DNA of 64,000 nucleotides, taken from positions 1 through 64,000 of the forward strand of contig NZ_JADGEW010000016.1 in assembly GCF_016744155.1 (NCBI RefSeq), in the 5' to 3' direction. Position 1 is the first letter of the stretch. Every line of letters begins with the position of its first letter. The notes under the pieces were generated by a model. It was given only the letters and a program-made list of their open reading frames with translations. It had not been told where the DNA came from and searched no databases. The translations under genes and the position numbers were made by a program. Shown in pieces: positions 7,014 through 15,674 of the stretch. Source of the DNA: Amphritea sp. Its GTDB lineage: Bacteria > Pseudomonadota > Gammaproteobacteria > Pseudomonadales > Balneatricaceae.

Positions 7014-9380
7014 TTACAGCTTAGCTTTATACTGCTGAGTTTCCTGTACGGCCCAGAGCACACGTTCCGGTGTGGCCGGAGCGTCAATGGCCGGGCTGAT
7101 CCGGTAATCGGCCAGGCTGGCGATGGCATCTTTTATGGCACAGAATACCGATATTCCTAACATAAAAGGGGGCTCGCCCACCGCTTTAGAGTTGTAGACG
7201 GTGTCTTCTTTGTTTTTGCGGTTTTCAACCAAGCGAACGCGGAAATCGATCGGCATGTCGGTAATAGCCGGGATCTTATAGCCAGCAGGACCGGTGGTCA
7301 TCAGGCGTCCCTGATCGTTCCATACCAGCTCTTCAGCGGTCAGCCATCCGGTGCCCTGCACAAATGCCCCTTCAACCTGACCAATATCGATTGCCGGGTT
7401 CAGTGATGCGCCGACATCATGGAGGATATCAACCCGCAAAATCTTATATTCACCCGTCAGGGTGTCGATCACTACTTCGCTACAGGCAGCACCATAGGCA
7501 AAATAGAAAAAAGGACGGCCGCGGGCCTTGTCTCTATCGTAGAAGATCTTAGGTGTGCGGTAGAATCCAGTGCTTGATAGTGAAATCTGATTGAAATAGG
7601 CCAGCTGTATAAGCTCAGCGAAAGGCATCAGCTGATCACGAATCGCCACATAGTTATTACGAAATTCGATATCTTGCACTGATACTTCGAAGTGATGCGA
7701 GGCAAACTCAACCAGTCGCTGCTTGATAGTGCGCGCTGCATTTTGAGCGGCCTTACCGTTCAGGTCAGCCCCGGATGAAGCGGCGGTGGGCGAGGTGTTT
7801 GGCACCTTTTCGGTGTTAGTTGCGGCGATCTGGATGGTGTCGAAATCTACCTGAAACTCTTCAGCTACAATCTGGGCGACCTTGGTATTCAGTCCCTGTC
7901 CCATTTCGGTGCCGCCATGGTTCAGATGGATGCTGCCGTCAGTGTAGATGTGGATCAGCGCGCCGGCCTGATTAAGAAAGCTCGCAGTAAAGGATATCCC
8001 GAATTTTACCGGCGTCAGCGCCAGGCCTTTTTTCAAGATCGGGTTGCTGGCATTGTACTCTCTGATCTGTAGACGACGTTTTTGATAGTCACTGCTATGT
8101 TCTAGCTCGGCGAGCATCTCAGGCAGCACGTTGTCTTCCACTTTCTGATAGTAGTGTGTGGTGTCTCTGCCTTTATCACCGTAAAGATTATGTTTACGTA
8201 CTTCCAGGGGGTCTTTACCTAAGCGCCGGGCGATATCATCGAGAATGATCTCTGGCATGATAACGCCCTGGGGGCCGCCAAAACCACGAAACGCAGTATT
8301 GGATGCCTGATTTGTTTTACAGCGATATCCGGTGATAGTTGCATCACCAAGGTAGTAGCTGTTATCGCTGTGGAACATCGCTCTGTCAACGATAGAGTCC
8401 GATAGATCCGGTGAACTGCCACAGTTAGCCGCCAGTTTCATCTCATAGCCAGTGATACGTCCATCGTTGTCAAAACCGACTTCGTACTGATTGAAGAACG
8501 GATGCCGCTTTCCGGTCATCATCATATCTTCCATGCGTGGCAGGCGAATTTTGGTTGGACGGCCTGTTAGTTTTGCAACTACTGCTGCGATGCAGGCCGG
8601 GCCTGCTGCCTGAGTCTCTTTGCCGCCGAACCCCCCACCCATGCGACGCATATCAATCTGAACTTTATTGAAAGAGATACCCAGTACAGCAGCTACCAGC
8701 TTTTGTACTTCGGTTGGATGCTGAGTGGATGAGTAGACAAGCACGCCGCCATCTTCGGTGGGGACGACCGAAGCCACCTGGGTTTCCAGATAGAAGTGTT
8801 CCTGACCACCGATATGGACGCTGCCAGATATCTTGTGTTTGGCTGTTGATAGCGCCGCCCCTGAGTCACCCCGTTTATGGGTATGAGGTTCGCTAACAAA
8901 ATGATTGTTTTTCAGGGCCTGTTCGACACAGAGAACCGGTTCTAGTTCTGCGTATTCTACGATGGCTGCCATCGCCGCTTTACGAGCGGTTTCATGATCG
9001 CCTGCTGCAACAGCGAGTATCGGCTGGCCGTAATACTCAACTAAGTCTTCAACCAGTAGCGGGTCGCCGGGTTTGAGGGGGCCGATATCGACAATACCGG
9101 GGATATCTTTGGCGGTTATCGCAATGGTGACGCCGGGGAATGCGTAGCAGGGTGATGTGTCAATGCGGATAATCCGGGCATGAGCCTTTTCAGACATGCG
9201 GGCGTAGACGTGCAGTTGATTGGGAAACTCCAGGCGGTCATCGATATAGATCGCTTCGCCACTGACATGCTTAGCTGCACTTTCATGTTTAACGCTGCGG
9301 CCAACGCCTGTTTTTAGATCCTGTTGCGCCAGTGCCACGCTCTCGGCGTGGTTTTTTCCATTGTTCACGGGATTAAACAT
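7014..9380 (-). CDS. xdhB: Xanthine dehydrogenase, molybdopterin-binding subunit
   Basis: A 788-residue molybdenum hydroxylase large subunit. The glycine-rich Moco motif RRMGGGFGGKETQ lies near residue 245. The purine-positioning arginine is in FRGFGGPQG near residue 366, and the catalytic glutamate is in AVGEPPFM near residue 740. These active-site residues favour a purine substrate over aldehydes or CO. The protein hydroxylates hypoxanthine and xanthine to urate together with XdhA. Its ATG overlaps the end of xdhA by 8 bases, indicating translational coupling. XdhC, encoded next, supplies the cofactor. Confidence 0.95.
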   Translation of the reverse strand: MFNPVNNGKNHAESVALAQQDLKTGVGRSVKHESAAKHVSGEAIYIDDRLEFPNQLHVYARMSEKAHARIIRIDTSPCYAFPGVTIAITAKDIPGIVDIGPLKPGDPLLVEDLVEYYGQPILAVAAGDHETARKAAMAAIVEYAELEPVLCVEQALKNNHFVSEPHTHKRGDSGAALSTAKHKISGSVHIGGQEHFYLETQVASVVPTEDGGVLVYSSTQHPTEVQKLVAAVLGISFNKVQIDMRRMGGGFGGKETQAAGPACIAAVVAKLTGRPTKIRLPRMEDMMMTGKRHPFFNQYEVGFDNDGRITGYEMKLAANCGSSPDLSDSIVDRAMFHSDNSYYLGDATITGYRCKTNQASNTAFRGFGGPQGVIMPEIILDDIARRLGKDPLEVRKHNLYGDKGRDTTHYYQKVEDNVLPEMLAELEHSSDYQKRRLQIREYNASNPILKKGLALTPVKFGISFTASFLNQAGALIHIYTDGSIHLNHGGTEMGQGLNTKVAQIVAEEFQVDFDTIQIAATNTEKVPNTSPTAASSGADLNGKAAQNAARTIKQRLVEFASHHFEVSVQDIEFRNNYVAIRDQLMPFAELIQLAYFNQISLSSTGFYRTPKIFYDRDKARGRPFFYFAYGAACSEVVIDTLTGEYKILRVDILHDVGASLNPAIDIGQVEGAFVQGTGWLTAEELVWNDQGRLMTTGPAGYKIPAITDMPIDFRVRLVENRKNKEDTVYNSKAVGEPPFMLGISVFCAIKDAIASLADYRISPAIDAPATPERVLWAVQETQQYKAKL

Positions 9381-10812
9381 AGGCGGTCACCCGTGTTTCT
9401 ACTTCTGGGGATTCAATTTCGACAAAGTAACGGGTCAGTAAGTTGGCTGCTACCAACATACGATATTCCTGTGAGGCCCGAAAATCAGAGATGGGACTGA
9501 AATCCTGTTGGAGTGCTTTTTTTGCTTTTTCAATTGTCGCCATGTTCCATGCAGCACCGGTTAGTACTTGTTCACAGAGGCTAGCACGTTTAGGAATGGC
9601 TGCCATACCGCCGAAAGCGATGCGGGCGGATTCAATTTTCCCATTAGTAATTTTCAGGTTAAAGCACCCCAAAACGGCTGAAATATCATCGTCGATACGC
9701 TTGGATATTTTATAACTGCGGAACTTGCCGTTGGTTGTTGAACGCGGGATTATTATCTTTTCAATGAATTCGCCTGGCTGCTGATCGGTGACCTTATAAT
9801 CAACAAAATAGTCCTGCAGATCGATCGTGCGGCTCTGTTCACCTTTGCGGAGTACTATCTTCGCATCCAGTGCGATAAGCGCTGGCGGTGAATCGCCAAT
9901 AGGTGATGCGTTGCCAATGTTTCCCCCGAGGGTTCCCTGATTCCGAATTTGCCGTGAGGCGAAACGGTGCAGTAGGGCGCCAAAATCAGGGTAATCACTA
10001 TTCAGCGACTGGTAGCAATCGGTGAGTGATGCACCAGCCCCTAGCTCTATCTGATCATCATTCACGTTGATCTGTTGAAGTTCGGCGATATCACCGATAT
10101 AGATAAGGGTTTCTATTTCTCGATGAAACTGGGTGACTTCGAGTGCCAGATCAGTGCCGCCGGCAACCATGCGTGCATCAGGATATTGCTCAAGCAGACT
10201 GGATAGTTCTGTTACATCAGTTGGGTTGAACGATTTTTTACTGCCATCGTTCAGTTCTGCTTGTTGCTGTGGTTGTATCTTGCGCAGTCTGGCAACCGTT
10301 TCATTCAATTCTGCCTCAAATATATCGGGGGTGTGATCGCCATACATCTTTTTTGCCGCGTCGATAATGGGGCGGTAACCGGTACAGCGACACAGGTTTC
10401 CACCCAGTGCTTCATTGATCTCATCTTCGCTTGGGTTACCGGTATTCTTACCCAGCGCAAACATCGACATAACAAAACCCGGAGTACAAAAGCCGCATTG
10501 GCTGCCGTGGCTGTCGACCATTGCCTGTTGGGCAGGGTGGAGTTGGTCTCCCTGTTTCAGGTCTTCTACAGTGATCAATTGTTTGCCATTCAGGGCTGAA
10601 ATAAAGGTCAGGCAGGCGTTGATGCTTTTATAACGGATATGATTACCCTGGAGTTCGCCTAAAACAACGGTACAGGCACCGCAATCGCCTGACGCACAGC
10701 CCTCCTTGGTACCGGTTTTACCAAGTTTGGAGCGCAGATAATTCAACACTGTCATGTTGGGGTCTAAGTGTTGCTCACCCCGTAGTTCTTTGTTGACTAA
10801 GAACCTGATCAA
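9373..10812 (-). CDS. xdhA: Xanthine dehydrogenase, FeS and FAD subunit
   Basis: A 479-residue small subunit with two [2Fe-2S] domains followed by the FAD-binding domain. The plant-type ferredoxin cysteines are in EGCASGDCGACTVV (C39, C44, C47). The second cluster is marked by QCGFCTPGF and NLCRCTGYRP (about residues 110-150). The FAD part starts near residue 195, with AGGTDLALE and GGNIGNASPIGDSPP. It passes electrons from Moco to FAD and NAD+. The start is a TTG, supported by an AAGGAGG ribosome site six bases upstream. It is the first gene of the xdhABC-guaD operon, and the upstream region carries two candidate GntR operators. Confidence 0.95.
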   Translation of the reverse strand: MIRFLVNKELRGEQHLDPNMTVLNYLRSKLGKTGTKEGCASGDCGACTVVLGELQGNHIRYKSINACLTFISALNGKQLITVEDLKQGDQLHPAQQAMVDSHGSQCGFCTPGFVMSMFALGKNTGNPSEDEINEALGGNLCRCTGYRPIIDAAKKMYGDHTPDIFEAELNETVARLRKIQPQQQAELNDGSKKSFNPTDVTELSSLLEQYPDARMVAGGTDLALEVTQFHREIETLIYIGDIAELQQINVNDDQIELGAGASLTDCYQSLNSDYPDFGALLHRFASRQIRNQGTLGGNIGNASPIGDSPPALIALDAKIVLRKGEQSRTIDLQDYFVDYKVTDQQPGEFIEKIIIPRSTTNGKFRSYKISKRIDDDISAVLGCFNLKITNGKIESARIAFGGMAAIPKRASLCEQVLTGAAWNMATIEKAKKALQQDFSPISDFRASQEYRMLVAANLLTRYFVEIESPEVETRVTAYV

Positions 10813-11052
10813 GGCGGCCTCCTTTTTGACTAGGGTTGAGGTGTCGTTTTATGGGTATTCAATGATTAAAGTGAAACCTGACTTTTAAGTCAACATCGGG
10901 CTAAGCTCAATATTCTTATAGTTGGTTTGTCAGATAGGTTTATTGTCTTTCGATTAGGCTTTTACTTAGATAGTTATCCTTATTATTTTCTAATGTTAAG
11001 TAATATAGTCTAGATAAGATGAGTTAAGGGATTTCAAAAATATTTTATTAAA

Positions 11053-11062
11053 TTGTATACAC
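11053..11062. promoter_or_regulatory. Candidate GntR operator, copy 2
   Basis: TTGTATACAC keeps the 8-bp palindromic core TGTATACA of the site upstream of gntR. It lies about 240 bp before xdhA. Confidence 0.4.
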
Positions 11063-11239
11063 TTATTTATATCTATTTTGCTTTGCTATTTTTCAGGGCG
11101 ATATGCTTGGAATGTAAGATTGATGCACTAAATAAAGGAATTTCAGCTTTCCTGTCTGCTCAATGTTAGTCGCTTATGGTCAGGTAAATAAAATTGTAAT
11201 AGAAAAAATGTCTAAATATTGTATTTAATTATTATGAAT

Positions 11240-11251
11240 ATTGTAGACAAT
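11240..11251. promoter_or_regulatory. Candidate GntR operator, copy 3
   Basis: ATTGTAGACAAT is a 12-bp palindrome except at the central two bases. It shares the TTGT-N2-ACAA frame with the other two copies and lies about 190 bp before the 8-oxoguanine deaminase gene. Confidence 0.4.
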
Positions 11252-11444
11252 TAGTGTTTTGTGAAATAATTGACCGATTGGTTAGGTTTTCAATAAAACT
11301 GTAAAATCCCATGTGAGATATAGCCTGATCAGGGTTTACCGCTTCCTGTCGTTACCAGTGTAAAAGATCAGTAGAAACGTCAGTAGAGAAGTACGGCACT
11401 GTTTAAGGCCGTGATAGATAATAATGTTTGGTGGATGAGAATAA

Positions 11445-12791
11445 GTGAATAGTACCCGACGTATCTGGATTAAGGCGCCATTGGCCACTCTCGATAGTGA
11501 CTGCGCTGGTGGCGTAGTGATTGAAAATCAGCTGATTACTGAGGTGCTTGCCAGTGGTGCACAGCCTGCAGAACCTGTTGACGAGGTGTTTGATGCCAGC
11601 CAGCATGTGATGTTGCCTGGACTGGTAAACAGCCATCATCACTTTTATCAGACTCTTACCCGTGCTTTTCCACAGGCATTGAATAAGCCACTGTTTCCCT
11701 GGCTTAAGAGCCTCTACCCAGTATGGGCGAAATTGGGTGAGGAGATGATTGAAGTCTCTACTCAGGTAGCCTTGGCTGAGCTGTTACTCTCCGGATGCAC
11801 AACCGCCAGTGATCATCACTACTTGTTTCCCCGGGGGCTGGAAAATGCGATCGATATTCAGATGGCTCAGGCTGAACTTCTGGGAGTTCGGGTGCATCTG
11901 ACCCGGGGCTCCATGAGTCTGGGTGAAGAGGATGGGGGGTTGCCGCCTCAGTCTACCGTACAGGATGAAGATACTATTCTGGATGATAGTGAAAGGCTGA
12001 TTCAGCGCTATCATGACCCTGATGCCGGTGCTATGTCCCGGATCGCGCTGGCACCCTGTTCGCCTTTCTCTGTGAGTGAAAGCCTGATGACCGCCAGTGC
12101 AACCCTGGCGGAAAAATATGATGTGCGGCTGCATACGCACCTTGCAGAGACCCATGACGAAACAGATTTTTGTATCCAGATGTTTGGCCTGCGGCCACTG
12201 GATTATCTTGAGAAAGTAGGCTGGTTGAGTGATCGGGTGTGGCTGGCCCATGGTATTCATTTCGATGAAGATGAAATTCGTCGTTTAGGTGAGGCGGGTA
12301 CCGGGATTAGTCATTGCCCGACATCAAATATGTTACTGGCTTCTGGGCTATGTCCGACTCTGGATCTTGAGCGGGCGGGTAGCCCGGTGGGCTTGGGGGT
12401 CGATGGTTCAGCTTCTAACGATGGCTCCAACATGATTCAGGAGGTGCGTCAGGCGTTCCTGTTAGGGCGGCTGCGTTATGCGGCATCGGAAATTACCCAT
12501 CAAAAAGTTCTGTCCTGGGCGACCGAAGGTTCAGCCCGTTGTTTGGGGCGTGATGACCTCGGCGCTCTAAAAGTGGGCATGCAGGCAGATATTGCGCTGT
12601 TCAAACTGGACGAACTGCGTTTTGCTGGTGCTGGAGACCCGTTAGCAGCGCTGGTGCTATGCGGTGCACATCAGGCGGATCGAGTGATGGTGGCGGGTCG
12701 CTGGAGAGTTATCGATGGCCGTATTGAAGGGTTTGATCTTAATGCATTGATCGAACGGCAGAAAAAACTGGCCCGGCGACTTGCTCTTTAA
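11445..12791 (+). CDS. 8-oxoguanine deaminase-like amidohydrolase
   Basis: A 448-residue amidohydrolase of the 8-oxoguanine deaminase / chlorohydrolase branch. The metal-binding motif PGLVNSHHHFYQTLTRA lies near residues 58-74, followed by HTHLAETHDE (about residue 228), AHGIHFDEDE and GLGVDGSASNDGSNM (about residue 316). The HHHFYQTLTRA and SNDGSNM signatures are typical of bacterial 8-oxoguanine deaminases, which convert 8-oxoguanine to urate. A related triazine or isocytosine hydrolase cannot be excluded. The start is a GTG. It diverges from xdhA, and its product would be the same urate formed by XDH. Two phosphoribosyltransferase genes follow in the same direction. Confidence 0.82.
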   Translation: MNSTRRIWIKAPLATLDSDCAGGVVIENQLITEVLASGAQPAEPVDEVFDASQHVMLPGLVNSHHHFYQTLTRAFPQALNKPLFPWLKSLYPVWAKLGEEMIEVSTQVALAELLLSGCTTASDHHYLFPRGLENAIDIQMAQAELLGVRVHLTRGSMSLGEEDGGLPPQSTVQDEDTILDDSERLIQRYHDPDAGAMSRIALAPCSPFSVSESLMTASATLAEKYDVRLHTHLAETHDETDFCIQMFGLRPLDYLEKVGWLSDRVWLAHGIHFDEDEIRRLGEAGTGISHCPTSNMLLASGLCPTLDLERAGSPVGLGVDGSASNDGSNMIQEVRQAFLLGRLRYAASEITHQKVLSWATEGSARCLGRDDLGALKVGMQADIALFKLDELRFAGAGDPLAALVLCGAHQADRVMVAGRWRVIDGRIEGFDLNALIERQKKLARRLAL

Positions 12792-12856
12792 GTTGGAACG
12801 GCTAGTCTGAAAGCCTCTTTTGTAACCGCAACAGATTGACTGACAGAGTGAACTAA

Positions 12857-13432
12857 ATGGTTAACAAAACCTATCTTGATGCCCAAACATTGCTGGAAGA
12901 CTCCTTTCGATTGGGAGCACAGATAATCAATGATGGTTTCAAACCCACTTATATTATTGCTATCTGGCGGGGTGGTACACCTATCGGCGTCGCCGTACAG
13001 GAGTTTCTCGCATACTACGGTATACAGAGTGATCATATCGCTATACGAACCTCGTCATACGCCGATGAGATCGACCAGCGGGCGAAGAAGGTCAAGGTTC
13101 ATGGGATGGATTATCTGATCAAAAATATTCAGGCCACCGACAGTCTGCTTATCGTTGATGATGTCTATGATACAGGGCTGACAATTCAGGCAGTGATCGC
13201 AGAACTCAGGTCGAAATGTCGCTTGAATACACCGGAAGATATTCGTATTGCTGTGCCTTATTTTAAGCCCACCCGAAATAAAACCGGGGTCGATCCTGAG
13301 TATTACCTTCATGAGACCGAAGCCTGGTTGAAATACCCGCATTCACTGGAAGGGCTGACTGCTGAAGAGCTTAAAGAGCATCGCCCGGAACTGTTCGATA
13401 TTATCGGCCATCTGATTCCGAAAGCGGATTGA
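12857..13432 (+). CDS. Phosphoribosyltransferase-family protein, copy A
   Basis: A 191-residue type I phosphoribosyltransferase. The PRPP-binding loop LLIVDDVYDTGLT (about residues 99-111) fits the family signature well, and an early IIAIWRGGTPIGV segment fits the pyrophosphate loop. Family members join a purine base to PRPP; hypoxanthine/guanine or xanthine is plausible here from the neighbouring genes. It is followed after 44 bp by a clear paralogue, and the pair sits directly behind the 8-oxoguanine deaminase gene, so a role in purine salvage is likely. The base specificity cannot be read from the sequence. Confidence 0.8.
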   Translation: MVNKTYLDAQTLLEDSFRLGAQIINDGFKPTYIIAIWRGGTPIGVAVQEFLAYYGIQSDHIAIRTSSYADEIDQRAKKVKVHGMDYLIKNIQATDSLLIVDDVYDTGLTIQAVIAELRSKCRLNTPEDIRIAVPYFKPTRNKTGVDPEYYLHETEAWLKYPHSLEGLTAEELKEHRPELFDIIGHLIPKAD

Positions 13433-13476
13433 TCGGTAAATTACCCTGACTATTCCCGTCTGAGAAGGTGAGTATT

Positions 13477-14052
13477 GTGGAAAAACATTTTATTACTGAA
13501 CAGGAATTGATTTGCGATTCTTTTCGTCTGGGTGCGCAGATTTTTGAAAGTGGTTACCGTCCCGATTTTATTGTCGGGATCTGGCGTGGCGGTAGTACCG
13601 TTGGTATCTACGTGCAGGAGTGCCTGCAGTACCTGGGAATAAAGACCGATCATATCTCGATCAGGACATCCTATCGGGGGCTACCAGGTTATCAGGAGAT
13701 GATTGATGGTGAAGCAAGTATCAAAGCCCATGGGCTGCGCTACCTGCTCGAAAACCTGAACCGTAACGATAAGTTATTGATTGTTGATGATGTATTTGGT
13801 TCAGGCAAAAGTATCGATGCCGTGATTCAACAGCTGTCCCAGCGCGCTAAGCGCAATATGCCGGAAGATGTAAAAGTGGCAGTTCCCTGGTTTAAGCCGG
13901 AAAATAATCTCACCGAGAGAGAACCGGACTTTTATACGCATACCACCGATAAGTGGCTGGTGCTGCCTTACGAAATGGTTGGCCTGAGTGAATCAGAGAT
14001 CTTCGCTAATAAGCCTGGTTTACAAGGGATTATGGAGACAGTTAGCCGCTAA
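13477..14052 (+). CDS. Phosphoribosyltransferase-family protein, copy B with altered PRPP loop
   Basis: A 191-residue paralogue of the preceding gene. Both share DSFRLGAQI near the start, an IWRGG loop and a late EDVKVAVPWFKP-like segment. The preferred start is GTG at 13477, behind AAGGTGA, which aligns with the start of copy A; a GTG at 13468 is possible. The PRPP loop reads LLIVDDVFGSGKS, departing from the usual D-T-G-x-T end seen in copy A. The change may alter PRPP binding, or the two proteins may act as a heteromer with one catalytic subunit; both ideas are inference. Confidence 0.75.
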   Translation: MEKHFITEQELICDSFRLGAQIFESGYRPDFIVGIWRGGSTVGIYVQECLQYLGIKTDHISIRTSYRGLPGYQEMIDGEASIKAHGLRYLLENLNRNDKLLIVDDVFGSGKSIDAVIQQLSQRAKRNMPEDVKVAVPWFKPENNLTEREPDFYTHTTDKWLVLPYEMVGLSESEIFANKPGLQGIMETVSR

Positions 14053-14239
14053 TTTTCTTCAAATTGAGAATGAACTGTAATCATCCTCACTAAACAGCCA
14101 AAAATCCTTTATCATATGCGCCCGAGAATTTGGGGAAGCTGTGAAAATAAAGTCTCTAGTGACTTAGAATGCCTGCAGATAATAGATTGGGCTTATTCAC
14201 ACCTTCCTTGGCTATAGCAAGGCATACAGAGGATTTACC

Positions 14240-15505
14240 ATGAAGTTTTCAGCATTAGATCTGGCTCCTGAGATTCAGCAGGCTCTGGATGCCTGTGGCT
14301 ATAGCCAGATGACGCCGGTTCAGGAGCAGGCCATTGTTCCGGCCCGACGGGGTAGAAATATATTAGCGAATGCCCAGACCGGTACCGGTAAAACGGCGGC
14401 ATTCAGCATACCTATTTTGCAGCAGATCTCTGATCGGCCTAAGCCAACTGAGTCCGGTTGTCCTCGGGCACTGATTCTGACACCTACTCGTGAATTGGCC
14501 GAGCAGCTGGCTGAAACCATTAAGCGTTATGCTCAGTTCATGCCATTAACCGTTACTGCGTTATATGGCGGCGTAAACATGGATGGTCAGCGTAAGAAGC
14601 TGAAAGCCGGAGTCGATATTGTTATCTCTACACCGGGACGTTTGCTTGAACATGTAGTGCAATGCAATGTCAGTCTCGCCAAAGTTGAGTTTGTGGTATT
14701 GGATGAAGCTGACCGGATGCTGGATATGGGCTTTATCGCCGATGTGAGTACTCTGCTACAACAGACTGCCGAAAAACATCAGACTTTGATGTTCTCCGCA
14801 ACCGTTACCCCGACGGTTAACGTTTTTGCTAAGAAACTGATGGCTCGCCATGATGTTATCCGTGTAGCAAAACAGAATGCCACCGCTGATACTGTGGAAC
14901 ATGTAGTTTACCCGGTAGAAGAAAAGCGTAAGGCTGATCTGTTTGCGGAACTGATTAATAAACATCAGTGGTTTCAGGTGTTGGTGTTTACCAGTACTAA
15001 GGCGCAAGCAGATTCCCTAATGGTTGATCTAAAGATCGATAATATTTCAGCTGCGATCTGTCACGGTGACAAAACTCAGGGTGCACGTCGTCGTGCTATT
15101 GCTGACTTTAAAGCGGGAAAAATTCAGGTGCTGGTGGCTACTGAAGTCGCGGCTCGTGGATTGGATATTCAGGGTCTGGAGCTGGTGGTGAACTTCAATC
15201 TTCCCTACCTGGCAGAGGATTATGTACACCGTATTGGTCGTACCGGCCGCGCCGGAGCAAAAGGTAAAGCGATCTCTTTTGTTAGTCGTGAAGAGGAGCG
15301 GGCACTGGATGATATTGAGCGTCTGGTCGGTACGCGTATTGAACGTATCTATATGCCAGGCTTCGAGGTAGGCAGCCGGGATAACCTGCGTAAACAGCTG
15401 AGTAAAAAGAGCCATAAACCCCGGACTAATAAAACCGGTCGTACTAAGATTGTTCGTACTAAAGGCGGTACGGTGAAACCGGCAGCTAAGAACAAGAAGA
15501 AGTAA
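14240..15505 (+). CDS. rhlE: DEAD-box RNA helicase, RhlE type
   Basis: A 421-residue cytoplasmic ATP-dependent RNA helicase. Motifs appear in order: Q motif MTPVQEQAI (about residue 23), motif I AQTGTGKTA (about residue 45), PTRELAEQ, motif II DEADRMLDMGF (about residue 156), motif III SAT, then VATEVAARGLDI and motif VI HRIGRTGRAGAKG (about residue 331). The C-terminus (from about residue 385) is a lysine/arginine-rich tail for RNA contact. RhlE proteins act in ribosome assembly and mRNA turnover. It stands alone between differently themed genes. Confidence 0.92.
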   Translation: MKFSALDLAPEIQQALDACGYSQMTPVQEQAIVPARRGRNILANAQTGTGKTAAFSIPILQQISDRPKPTESGCPRALILTPTRELAEQLAETIKRYAQFMPLTVTALYGGVNMDGQRKKLKAGVDIVISTPGRLLEHVVQCNVSLAKVEFVVLDEADRMLDMGFIADVSTLLQQTAEKHQTLMFSATVTPTVNVFAKKLMARHDVIRVAKQNATADTVEHVVYPVEEKRKADLFAELINKHQWFQVLVFTSTKAQADSLMVDLKIDNISAAICHGDKTQGARRRAIADFKAGKIQVLVATEVAARGLDIQGLELVVNFNLPYLAEDYVHRIGRTGRAGAKGKAISFVSREEERALDDIERLVGTRIERIYMPGFEVGSRDNLRKQLSKKSHKPRTNKTGRTKIVRTKGGTVKPAAKNKKK

Positions 15506-15674
15506 AAATAAACGGTGGCTATAACGTCGTAAAAACCCCGCTTCTAGATTTCTGGCGGGGTGTTCGATCCAACCTGAATGGTATATAACATTGCACTGAA
15601 CTGTTTGTAGAGTTCCTTATCAAAGGCTAAAGATAAATAGCTTTTGGTGGCTCACTCTCTAAAGGGATTTGTAT

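Larger units (their letters stand above)
10813..11444. promoter_or_regulatory. AT-rich divergent promoter region between xdhA and the 8-oxoguanine deaminase gene
   Basis: A 632-base non-coding region, clearly richer in A/T than its flanks, serving the divergent purine genes. It contains TTGTATACAC at 11053-11062 and ATTGTAGACAAT at 11240-11251. Both resemble the TTGTATACAA palindrome upstream of the GntR gene. No structured RNA or reading frame was recognised. Confidence 0.5.

Noticed and set aside
15535-15561. Hairpin ACCCCGC/GCGGGGT after the helicase gene as its terminator
   Set aside because: The T-run is on the wrong side for the plus-strand gene; it would only work on the minus strand, where no gene reaches it.
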